From JALVIU01 sp964462295 (lineage in GTDB: Bacteria; Atribacterota; JALVIU01): a stretch of 16,206 bases of DNA. The notes under the pieces are model-generated. The model worked only from the letters and a program-made list of their open reading frames with translations. It did no database searches and was not told where the DNA came from. The stretch lies in the NCBI GenBank assembly GCA_964462295.1, contig CAYWXH010000034.1:1-16206 (forward strand). Direction: 5' to 3'. The translations under genes and the position numbers were made by a program. Below are positions 7,617 through 14,829 of this stretch, piece after piece (positions within the stretch are counted from its first letter, which is position 1; every line of letters starts with the position of its first letter).

Positions 7617-8261
7617 CTATAACAGATTGAATGTAATAAGAAAAAAATTTAATGCAGGATACAAAATCTTTCCAATTACTCCTGTAAATACCAAAATTAT
7701 AAGTAATATATAGCTATAAGATTTAAATTTTTCTATCTCATACTCCCATTTAGTAGGTAAAAGGGAAAAAAGAATTAGAGAACCATCTAAAGGTGGAATA
7801 GGAATAAGATTAAATATGGCAAGTACAAGATTAAATATTACACCATAACTTAGCATAATAAACCAACCCCTTATGAATTCAAAACCCACATGTGGAATAG
7901 CACTACTTGGAATATTTCCTATAAGTTTCATAGAAATCTTAAATGCCCAAGAAAATAAAAATGCAGAGATAAAATTTGAAAAAGGGCCAGCAAGTGCTGT
8001 AAGCATGGTATCTCTTTTATAGTTTTTAAAATTCATAGGATTTATAGGAACAGGTTTTGCCCATCCAAATCTAAATATCAAAAGTGAAATAGCACCTATA
8101 GGATCAAGGTGGGCCATAGGGTTTAAGGTCAATCGACCTGCTAAACGAGGAGTGGGATCTCCTAAAAAATCTGCCATTTTTCCATGAGAATATTCATGGA
8201 CTGTAATGGCAAAAAGTAGTGCCGGGAGACTCCAAACCAATTTAAATATCGTATCAATCAT
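7617..8261 (-). CDS. Site-2-protease-like zinc metalloprotease, peptidase M50 family
   Basis: This is a predicted membrane protein of 214 residues with the zinc motif HEYSH (HExxH, residues 22-26) inside the first hydrophobic stretch and the third ligand motif NLIPIPPLDG (151-160, Asp159) in a later one. The segment GDPTPRLAGRLTLNPMAHLDPIG is typical of the small, PDZ-less M50B group found widely in bacteria, including thermophiles. About five or six membrane segments are apparent. The substrate is unknown; RseP-like signalling is not implied because the PDZ domain is missing. The start overlaps the upstream CCA gene by 8 bp and is preceded by AAAGGAG. Confidence 0.9.
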   Translation of the reverse strand: MIDTIFKLVWSLPALLFAITVHEYSHGKMADFLGDPTPRLAGRLTLNPMAHLDPIGAISLLIFRFGWAKPVPINPMNFKNYKRDTMLTALAGPFSNFISAFLFSWAFKISMKLIGNIPSSAIPHVGFEFIRGWFIMLSYGVIFNLVLAIFNLIPIPPLDGSLILFSLLPTKWEYEIEKFKSYSYILLIILVFTGVIGKILYPALNFFLITFNLL

Positions 8262-9939
8262 TATTTCTCTCCTTTATCTTTCTTATAATCTCTCTTGCTA
8301 TCCTCTCTTCATCTTCCTTAGTTGAAATTTCTTCATCTATATGTAAATCTCTTAATCTTCCAAGGACATAACCTACATCTTTTCCCTCTTTTAACCCAAG
8401 TCTCATAATATCATAACCTGAAAACAAAGGTCTTGTGTTTCTCGTTTTAAATATATATTCATCTATCTTTTTCTCTACATCTTTGGTAAAAGAAAAAACA
8501 CTTATAAAAACTACTATCTCCAAAGGATATTTGTATAGTATATTATACACTTCACTTTTCTTTTTTGCATCTTTTATCTTTTTTTCTATTTTATCAAGCA
8601 GTAAAAGAACCTCAATTATCTTTTCTTTATATAGATTTGGCATAGAAAACTTATTTAAAATATAAACAAGGTTCTTTTCATTTTTTACAAATTTAAGTAT
8701 GATAAAAAAATAGACATATGGTAATTTTACCACATTTTTATATAAATTTTTCTTTGCAATAATCTTTGCAAAAGCATCTTGTAAAGAACTATCAAACACA
8801 ATACCTGGAAAGACCCTTTCCAATATATGAAGCTCATTTAATCTTACAACAGGTTTTAAGGGATTTCCTTCCTCTAATATATAAAAAAACTCCTCTCTCA
8901 ATTTAGGGGCCTTTATCTTCTCTATATAATTTTCAGATACTGCCTTATTCAAAAAATATAGTGTCTTATCTTCTATGCGAAAATCGTACCTTGTCTCAAA
9001 TCTTACAGCCCTTAGGATTCGAGAGGGGTCTTCTATAAAGCTTAAATTGTGTAAAATCCTTATCAGTTTGTGTTCAAGATCGGATAGTCCTCCAAAAAAA
9101 TCAACAAGTCTCCCAAATTGAGAAGGATTTATCTGGATAGCTAAGGCATTTATGGTAAAATCTCTTCTATATAGGTCCTTTTTAATAGAACTTGCCTCTA
9201 CCTTTGGAGGTGCCCCAGGATAATCATAAAATTCTAATCTTGAAGTAGCTATATCATATCTTACACCATCTGAAAATTTTAAAGATGCGGTACCAAACTC
9301 TGGGAAAATTTTAATATCTACATCAAATTTTTTCTTTATCTTTTTTGCAAGCTCTATACCATCCCCTTCTACTACTATATCTATATCCAGATTTTTATAT
9401 CCCAAAAGGATATCCCTTACTATTCCCCCTACTATAAAAACAGAAAAACCGAGAGACTCTCCTATTTCTCCAATTTTTTCAAGTAATTCTAAAACAGATG
9501 AAGATAAAACATCTCTCATCCTTTTATTTACAAAGAAAGATCCCATCTTTTCTTTATTAAAAAGATCTACTTTTTCGGCCTGCAAAAGATCAGTACGGGT
9601 GATAATGCCCAAAAGTACCCCACTTTCCATAACTAATACCCTACCTATGCCGTAACGAATAAATAAATCCTTTATATTTTCTATATTTTCTTCAGGAGAT
9701 ACAAAAATAGGGGTGCGGGACATAAACTCCTCTACTTTTCGTTCTGTAAAATTGTGTCTCAAGGCCCTATCAATATCTGAACGTGTAATGATACCTAAAA
9801 CCTTACCATCATTTACAACTGGAAATCCCGTATGGCCATAATCTGTCATCATCTCCCAGGCATCTTTTATCTTCATCTCAGGAGGTACTGTTTTTACATA
9901 GGTTGTCATGATATCCTTTGCCCTGATTTCTCTTTCCAT
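8254..9939 (-). CDS. CBS-domain tRNA nucleotidyltransferase / poly(A) polymerase family protein
   Basis: It probably adds all or part of the 3' CCA of tRNAs (class II nucleotidyltransferase). The 561 residues have two CBS domains first (about 8-62 and 72-122, with ending blocks GIITRSDI and GIITRTDL), then the nucleotidyltransferase domain from about residue 150: GGIVRD (171-176), metal-binding DID (185-187), YRRDFTINALAI (257-268) and EDPSRILRAVRFE (303-315). The C-terminal part is helical and diverged. Relatives with CBS domains usually also carry an N-terminal DHH phosphoesterase domain (about 850 residues in total); here the start is 2 bp after the pcm stop and no DHH part exists. Whether it adds CCA, only A, or only CC cannot be read. 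Both tRNA genes in the window lack encoded CCA. Confidence 0.88.
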   Translation of the reverse strand: MEREIRAKDIMTTYVKTVPPEMKIKDAWEMMTDYGHTGFPVVNDGKVLGIITRSDIDRALRHNFTERKVEEFMSRTPIFVSPEENIENIKDLFIRYGIGRVLVMESGVLLGIITRTDLLQAEKVDLFNKEKMGSFFVNKRMRDVLSSSVLELLEKIGEIGESLGFSVFIVGGIVRDILLGYKNLDIDIVVEGDGIELAKKIKKKFDVDIKIFPEFGTASLKFSDGVRYDIATSRLEFYDYPGAPPKVEASSIKKDLYRRDFTINALAIQINPSQFGRLVDFFGGLSDLEHKLIRILHNLSFIEDPSRILRAVRFETRYDFRIEDKTLYFLNKAVSENYIEKIKAPKLREEFFYILEEGNPLKPVVRLNELHILERVFPGIVFDSSLQDAFAKIIAKKNLYKNVVKLPYVYFFIILKFVKNEKNLVYILNKFSMPNLYKEKIIEVLLLLDKIEKKIKDAKKKSEVYNILYKYPLEIVVFISVFSFTKDVEKKIDEYIFKTRNTRPLFSGYDIMRLGLKEGKDVGYVLGRLRDLHIDEEISTKEDEERIAREIIRKIKERNND

Positions 9940-9941
9940 CT

Positions 9942-10568
9942 CTAATTAATTTTTTCTCCTATTAGTGGGACAAATACACAAGGATCAAGTTTGACCTTTT
10001 TTATATTCTCCCCATCTTTTTGAAAAAGATATATATGTTGAAGAGATTTACTTCCCAATGGAATAACCATTCTTCCACCCTCTGGGGAAAGTTGCTCAAG
10101 CAAGAGAGGGGGGACAGAAGGAGCATAAGCAGACACTATAATAGCATTATAAGGTGCATATTCGGGAAGTCCTGAGGAGCCATCCTTTACAAAGATATGG
10201 ACATTTTCTATTCCAAGCTTTTCTATGCGTTTTTTTGCCTCTTCTGCCAATGCTGGTATAATCTCTACACTATATACCTCTTTTGCAAGATAGGAAAGAA
10301 TAGCAGTCTGATATCCAGAACCTGTTCCTATCTCTAGTACTTTCTCATCACCTTCCAATTTTAGGTATTGAATCATGAGGGCAATAATAAAGGGTTGAGA
10401 TGTAGTCTGTCCATATCCTATAGGGATAGGTGCATCATTATCCACAAAATTTTTTAAATCTTGAGGTACGAAAAGCTCTCTGGGTACTTTTTTAAAAGCA
10501 TTTATAATTCTTTCTGATGTAATACCCCTTGAATATAACTGTCTTTCAATCCAATCTATGTTATTCAT
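9942..10568 (-). CDS. pcm: Protein-L-isoaspartate O-methyltransferase
   Basis: It methylates L-isoaspartyl residues in damaged proteins using S-adenosylmethionine, starting their repair. The 208-residue protein has the family motif GQTTSQPF (53-60), the SAM-binding motif VLEIGTGSGYQTAIL (77-91), the acidic strand VYSVEI, and the post-I motif KDGSSGLPEYAPYNAIIVSA. Length is typical. It lies 3 bp after acyP and 2 bp before the CCA-type gene. surE next to pcm is a recurring bacterial arrangement; here acyP sits between them. Confidence 0.95.
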   Translation of the reverse strand: MNNIDWIERQLYSRGITSERIINAFKKVPRELFVPQDLKNFVDNDAPIPIGYGQTTSQPFIIALMIQYLKLEGDEKVLEIGTGSGYQTAILSYLAKEVYSVEIIPALAEEAKKRIEKLGIENVHIFVKDGSSGLPEYAPYNAIIVSAYAPSVPPLLLEQLSPEGGRMVIPLGSKSLQHIYLFQKDGENIKKVKLDPCVFVPLIGEKIN

Positions 10569-10571
10569 AAC

Positions 10572-10859
10572 CTAATATTTAATCCTAAAATCCAAATATT
10601 TTCCTTGATATTTATAACAATCTATCTGAACATCATAAACAGAGGCAGCTGCAGGCCCCCTTTTAAGATAAGAGATAAATTCAGATATAGCGCTTTCTTC
10701 TCCTTCCACTTCAAGCTCCACCCTTCCATCTGGAAGGTTTCTCACAAAACCAGTAAGTCCCAATGCTCCAGCCTTCCTCAAGGCATAATACCTATAACCT
10801 ACCCCTTGGACTATACCAGATACATATATATGACATGTTTTATATCCCTTTGAGGTCAT
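10572..10859 (-). CDS. acyP: Acylphosphatase
   Basis: This small cytoplasmic enzyme hydrolyses acyl phosphates such as carbamoyl phosphate or 1,3-bisphosphoglycerate. The 95 residues show the two family blocks: the phosphate loop GIVQGVGYRYYA with the catalytic arginine R23, and GFVRNLPDGRVELEVEG with the catalytic asparagine N41. The usual GF at the loop end is GY here, a common variant. The start overlaps the end of surE by 20 bp and is supported by GGAGGG about 8 bases upstream, inside surE. Confidence 0.94.
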   Translation of the reverse strand: MTSKGYKTCHIYVSGIVQGVGYRYYALRKAGALGLTGFVRNLPDGRVELEVEGEESAISEFISYLKRGPAAASVYDVQIDCYKYQGKYLDFRIKY

Positions 10860-11643
10860 TTATTATCCCTCCAATAGAGATAATTTCTCCTATATCACTT
10901 TTTAACCTACTAAGTAGATCATAGTTCACCACATCTAAAGAGAGGGGAGTAACTGATATAAACCCCTTGGAAATAGCAAAAATATCAGTACCTTCTTCTA
11001 ATTTTCCAGAAGGAGATTCTCCTCCTATCCAATAATAGCTTTTCCCCCTTGGATCTTTTCTTTCTTCTAATCTATCATTATAGATCCTTTTCCCCAATCG
11101 AGTAATTTGAACACCCTTTATTTTACTTAAAGGGACATCAGGAAAATTCACATTTAAGATATATTTTGATTCTCTTAAAATGCGAGAAAAAAATACAATA
11201 ATACCCTTTGCAAGATATGCAGCATCATCAAATGATAATTCATTATGTAAAATCTGTTTGGAAAAGGCATAGCTATTTATATCAAGCAAACATCCTTCAA
11301 AGGCAGCAGAAACAGTGCCAGAATATATAACATCCTCACCTAAATTTGCGCCATGGTTTATCCCAGATACAACATAATCTATTTTTTGCCCTTTTAGAAG
11401 ACCTTTTAAAGCCAAAATAACACAATCTACCGGTGTACCTGTAGTAGAGTACCCCAAAGACTCATCTCCAAAAAATACTTCACTTATGCGTAAAGGATGA
11501 TTAAGGGTAATAGCATGACTTATAGAGCTTCTTTCACCATCAGGGGCCACTACATATACCTTTCCTATTTTAGAAAGTTCTTTTTTGAGGGATAAAATGC
11601 CGGTTGCTAATATACCATCATCATTGGTGAGAAGAATGTTCAT
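10840..11643 (-). CDS. surE: 5'/3'-nucleotidase SurE
   Basis: This metal-dependent phosphatase acts on nucleoside 5'- and 3'-monophosphates and on short polyphosphate, and is tied to stationary-phase survival in several bacteria. The 267 residues have the metal ligands D8 and D9 (ILLTNDDGI), the APDGERSSISHAIT block with S39/S40, and N96 in SGINHGANLGEDVIYSGTVSAAFEG, all family hallmarks. The ATG is chosen because it starts directly at the conserved MNILLTNDDG; a GGAGG lies about 13 bases upstream, which is rather far. It is 36 bp after the oxidoreductase gene. Confidence 0.95.
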   Translation of the reverse strand: MNILLTNDDGILATGILSLKKELSKIGKVYVVAPDGERSSISHAITLNHPLRISEVFFGDESLGYSTTGTPVDCVILALKGLLKGQKIDYVVSGINHGANLGEDVIYSGTVSAAFEGCLLDINSYAFSKQILHNELSFDDAAYLAKGIIVFFSRILRESKYILNVNFPDVPLSKIKGVQITRLGKRIYNDRLEERKDPRGKSYYWIGGESPSGKLEEGTDIFAISKGFISVTPLSLDVVNYDLLSRLKSDIGEIISIGGIINDLKGI

Positions 11644-11679
11644 TCTTTATACTTTGCCTCCAGATATCTTTGTATTACT

Positions 11680-12687
11680 TCAAACTCCGTGGTGAATATT
11701 CTTCAAACTCTCTAGATAAGGAGTATAAGGGGATAAAGGGATATGAGAATCATTGTTCTCTTTTATACGATCCAAAATTTTAAATGCTATCTCAAGGGCG
11801 CTTGTACCCTCTTCTATTCCTACAATAGGTCTCTCACCATTTTTTATACAATTTAGGAAATGTTCAAGCTCAAGCTTTAGAGGCTCCTGCCATTTGACCT
11901 CTATCTTTTTTATAACAGGCCCCCTTTTTCCATTGCCATTCCCTGGAGAATGGGAATATATATATAACTCTTGGTTTATATAATCAAGAGTTATTGTCTT
12001 ATCTCTCTCTATAATTTCCAGGCGCCTTACCTTTTTTGTAGAAATTCTACTTGCAACAATATTTGAGATAATACCATTGGAAAAAGCTATATGAGCAGTT
12101 GCTATATCCTCTTTATCTGTATAAATAGCCCTTCCAAAGGCCTCTATATTCTTAATATTCTCATTTACAATAGATGTAACTATATCAATATCGTGAATCA
12201 TAAGGTCAAGTACTACACTTACATCAGATACCCGCTTATCAAAAGGACCCATCCTGTGAGATTCTATATATATAGGATCACTAACAAAATTCTTAAGTGC
12301 CAAAAAAGCGGTATTGAATCTTTCTATATGTCCTACCTGAAGGGTAACATCATTTATACGTGCTGCTCTTATAAGCTCTTTGGCTTCATCCAAATTAGAT
12401 GTAACAGGTTTTTCCACTAAAACATTTATGCCCTCTTCTATAAAATCTCGTGCAATTTTGTAATGAAGAGTAGTAGGAACTACTATACTTACAGCATCAA
12501 CCTTGCCAAAGAGTTCTTGATAGTAAATATAAGGCTTTGTATCATACTCTTTTGCGATCTTTATCGCTTTTTCTTCATCTATATCTACTACACCTACTAG
12601 ATCTGCTTTGGGGAGTTCAGCATAAACTCTTGCATGGTGTCGGCCAAGATTTCCAACACCTACAACCCCTACCTTAACCTTCTTCAA
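11680..12687 (-). CDS. Gfo/Idh/MocA-family NAD(P)-dependent oxidoreductase (TTG start)
   Basis: This is a predicted sugar- or UDP-sugar-type dehydrogenase of 335 residues. It has the Rossmann motif GVVGVGNLG (7-15), the catalytic-type EKP (92-94, Lys93) and the DLMIHDIDIV block (161-170) with candidate active-site Asp161 and His165. The start is TTG at 12687-12685, preceded by GGAGGAG. The frame stays open 21 codons further upstream to an ATG at 12750, but that part translates the tRNA-Pro gene and should be discarded. Features such as QVGHIERFN recall GnnA-like UDP-GlcNAc 3-dehydrogenases of lipid A synthesis, but no partner gene (gnnB, lpx) is present, so the substrate stays open. Confidence 0.88.
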   Translation of the reverse strand: MKKVKVGVVGVGNLGRHHARVYAELPKADLVGVVDIDEEKAIKIAKEYDTKPYIYYQELFGKVDAVSIVVPTTLHYKIARDFIEEGINVLVEKPVTSNLDEAKELIRAARINDVTLQVGHIERFNTAFLALKNFVSDPIYIESHRMGPFDKRVSDVSVVLDLMIHDIDIVTSIVNENIKNIEAFGRAIYTDKEDIATAHIAFSNGIISNIVASRISTKKVRRLEIIERDKTITLDYINQELYIYSHSPGNGNGKRGPVIKKIEVKWQEPLKLELEHFLNCIKNGERPIVGIEEGTSALEIAFKILDRIKENNDSHIPLSPYTPYLESLKNIHHGV

Positions 12688-12719
12688 TTTTCTCCTCCGG
12701 CACGAGTATACAAAATAAA

Positions 12720-12794
12720 TCGGGGCGAGAGGATTTGAACCTCCGACCACCTGAACCCCATTCAGGTGCGCTATCCAGACTGCGCTACGCCCCG
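12720..12794 (-). tRNA. tRNA-Pro (anticodon GGG)
   Basis: The complement folds as a full cloverleaf of 75 nt: acceptor CGGGGCG with CGCCCCG, D stem GCGC/GCGC with loop AGTCTGGATA, anticodon stem CCTGA/TCAGG with loop ATGGGGT (anticodon GGG), variable TGGTC, T arm GGAGG-TTCAAAT-CCTCT, discriminator A. The first and last pair C-G is characteristic of bacterial tRNA-Pro. The 3' CCA is not encoded (the next bases are TTT). It is 32 bp upstream of the oxidoreductase start on the same strand. Confidence 0.97.
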
Positions 12795-12805
12795 CTTCCT
12801 TATAT

Positions 12806-12833
12806 ATTATAACTTATTTTCAAAAAAAGTAAA
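12806..12833 (-). promoter_or_regulatory. Promoter of tRNA-Pro and possibly of the downstream operon
   Basis: On the minus strand the -10 box is TATAAT (12811-12806) and the best -35 is TTTACT (12833-12828), with a 16-bp spacer. Initiation would fall a few bases before the mature tRNA 5' end at 12794. The -35 is weak and the region is AT-rich, so the exact boxes are uncertain. It lies in the 52-bp gap after thrS. Confidence 0.5.
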
Positions 12834-12846
12834 GTATTATTTTATT

Positions 12847-14742
12847 TTATTTATAATTTTTAATCTCTTCCTTTACCCTCTCTATAAATTCTCCTATCTT
12901 GAAGCTTCCCAAATCTCCTTCGCCTTTTCGCCTTACAGAGATAGTATTATTTTCTTCCTCTCTATCTCCTATTATCAACATATATGGTACTCGTGCAAGT
13001 TCTGCATTTCTTATCTTTGCACCGATCTTTTCATTATCCAACTTTACTGTAACTCTAAACCCATTTTCTAAAAGTTGAGAAAATACTTTTTGAGCATACT
13101 CATTATTTCTAGTTGTCACAGGCAAGATTCTTATCTGTTCAGGGGCAAGCCATACAGGAAATACCCCTGCATAATGTTCTATAAGGATCCCCATAAACCT
13201 CTCTATACTTCCAAATACCGTTCTATGTAACATTACAGGTCTTACTCTCTCTCCCTTTTCATTTATATAAGTAAGGTCAAACCTCTCAGGCATCATAAAA
13301 TCAAGTTGTATTGTACCACACTGCCAAGTTCTCCCTATAGAATCTTTAAGATGAAAATCTATCTTGGGCCCATAAAATGCACCATCTCCTTCATTTATCT
13401 TATACTCTTTTCCAAGTTCTTCAAGTGCCTCTCTTAAAGCATTTGTAGCTTTTTCCCAAATTTCATCAGAACCCATGGCATTTTCTGGTTTTGTACTTAA
13501 TTCCACATGATAATCAAATCCAAATACATTATATATTTTATCTGCAAGGGTTATAACCCCCTTTATTTCATCTTTTATCTGATCTGGAGTCATATAGATA
13601 TGTGCATCATCTTGATTGAATGCCCTTACCCTCATAAGGCCATGAAGTACCCCAGAAAGCTCGTGTCTATGCACAAGACCAATTTCTGCCATTCTTATAG
13701 GGAGCTCTCTGTAGCTATGTAGGCTACTTTTATAAACCAACATACCTCCGGGACAATTCATGGGTTTTATTGCATACTCTTTTCCATCTATCTCAGTAAA
13801 ATACATGTTTTCTCTATAATGATCCCAATGTCCTGAACGCACCCAAAGTTCTTTATTTAGAATAACAGGGGTCTTTATTTCTACATAACCTGCCTTTTCA
13901 TGCTCCCTTCTCCAGAAATCCATCAGGGTGTTCCATAAAACCATACCCTTTGGATGAAAGAAAGGAAAACCAGGTCCTTCCTCATGAAGACTGAAAAGCT
14001 CCATCTCTTTTCCTATCTTTCTATGATCTCTTTTTTTGGCCTCTTCAATCCTTTTTATATATGCATCTAACTCCTCTCTATTAGGAAAAGATGTTCCATA
14101 TATTCTCTGGAGCATCTTATTTTTCTCATCACCTCTCCAATATGCACCTGCAATACTCAAAAGCTTAAATGCCTTGATTTTCCCTGTAGAAGGAAGGTGT
14201 GGACCTCTACATAAGTCCATAAAATCCCCCTGCTTATAAAAGCTTACCGTGTCATCCTCTATTTCATTAAGTATCTCAAGTTTGTATGGATTACCTTCTT
14301 TTTTGTAGAATTCCTTTGCTTCATCTATTGACATCTCAATCCGTTCTATAGGGTAATTTCTCTTTACGATCTCTTTCATCTTCTTCTCTATCTTCCGAAG
14401 GTCTTCGGGGGTAAGAGATACTGGAAGGTCAATATCGTAATAGAACCCATCCTCTATTGCAGGTCCTATAGCAAGTTTTGCATCTGGATAGAGTTCCTTT
14501 ATGGCTTGTGCCATAAGATGAGAGCTACTATGTCTGAAAATTTCCCGTCCTATAGGGTCAGAAAATTTAATAGGCTCTATTTCATCCCCCGAAGAAGGAA
14601 CATATCTTAGATCTTTTGGTTCTCCATTTACCAAAATAGCAATAACATCTTTTTGTTTTTTAAAATAATCAAGTAAACTCTTGCCTTCTTCTATCTCTAC
14701 CTCTTTCCATCCATCATCTGTTTTTATCTTTATTTTTATCAT
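12847..14742 (-). CDS. thrS: Threonyl-tRNA synthetase
   Basis: This class II synthetase charges tRNA-Thr and edits mischarged Ser-tRNA-Thr. The 631 residues follow the bacterial layout: TGS domain (1-60), editing domain with HSSSH (71-75) and C178/H182 (DLCRGPH), catalytic domain with zinc ligands C330 (MNCPGG), H381 (DDAHIY) and H506 (MLHRTVFGS), the HRHELSGVLHGLMRVRAF block, and an anticodon-binding domain from about residue 525. All editing and catalytic ligands are present and the length is normal. AAGGAGG precedes the ATG. The inferred leader is only about 20 nt, leaving no room for a T-box or an operator-like fold. Confidence 0.97.
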   Translation of the reverse strand: MIKIKIKTDDGWKEVEIEEGKSLLDYFKKQKDVIAILVNGEPKDLRYVPSSGDEIEPIKFSDPIGREIFRHSSSHLMAQAIKELYPDAKLAIGPAIEDGFYYDIDLPVSLTPEDLRKIEKKMKEIVKRNYPIERIEMSIDEAKEFYKKEGNPYKLEILNEIEDDTVSFYKQGDFMDLCRGPHLPSTGKIKAFKLLSIAGAYWRGDEKNKMLQRIYGTSFPNREELDAYIKRIEEAKKRDHRKIGKEMELFSLHEEGPGFPFFHPKGMVLWNTLMDFWRREHEKAGYVEIKTPVILNKELWVRSGHWDHYRENMYFTEIDGKEYAIKPMNCPGGMLVYKSSLHSYRELPIRMAEIGLVHRHELSGVLHGLMRVRAFNQDDAHIYMTPDQIKDEIKGVITLADKIYNVFGFDYHVELSTKPENAMGSDEIWEKATNALREALEELGKEYKINEGDGAFYGPKIDFHLKDSIGRTWQCGTIQLDFMMPERFDLTYINEKGERVRPVMLHRTVFGSIERFMGILIEHYAGVFPVWLAPEQIRILPVTTRNNEYAQKVFSQLLENGFRVTVKLDNEKIGAKIRNAELARVPYMLIIGDREEENNTISVRRKGEGDLGSFKIGEFIERVKEEIKNYK

Positions 14743-14770
14743 TAATGCCTCCTTAAATTCATTTTTTTGT

Positions 14771-14800
14771 AGTATAATATAATGAAGTCTTATATGTCAA
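14771..14800 (-). promoter_or_regulatory. Sigma-70-type promoter of thrS
   Basis: On the minus strand a consensus -35 TTGACA (14800-14795) and a -10 TATACT (14776-14771) are separated by 18 bp. Transcription would begin near 14764, giving a leader of about 22 nt that contains the ribosome binding site. Confidence 0.65.
14773..14783 (+). promoter_or_regulatory. Possible -10 region for the nucleoside phosphorylase gene
   Basis: Two overlapping TATAAT hexamers (14773-14778 and 14778-14783) read on the plus strand, about 50 bp before the gene start. They overlap the thrS -10 box on the other strand. No recognisable -35 lies 16-18 bp upstream, and the sequence is AT-rich enough for chance matches, so this is tentative. 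Confidence 0.3.
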
Positions 14801-14829
14801 GTTTTAATAAAGATAAGGAGGAAAAAATC

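Noticed and set aside
12091..13071. Plus-strand open frames of about 100 codons opposite the oxidoreductase and thrS genes
   Set aside because: They are antisense to strongly conserved genes, one crosses the tRNA-Pro gene, and their products are hydrophobic low-complexity sequences without any motif.
14743..14770. T-box or other leader regulating thrS
   Set aside because: The leader after the likely promoter is only about 22 nt and contains just the ribosome binding site; there is no room for a T-box. The 15-bp gap before trpS rules it out there as well.
14782..14829. Sixteen-codon N-terminal extension of the nucleoside phosphorylase
   Set aside because: The upstream ATG lies in the promoter region without a ribosome site, while ATG 14830 has AAGGAGG at 8 bases and gives the family length and numbering.
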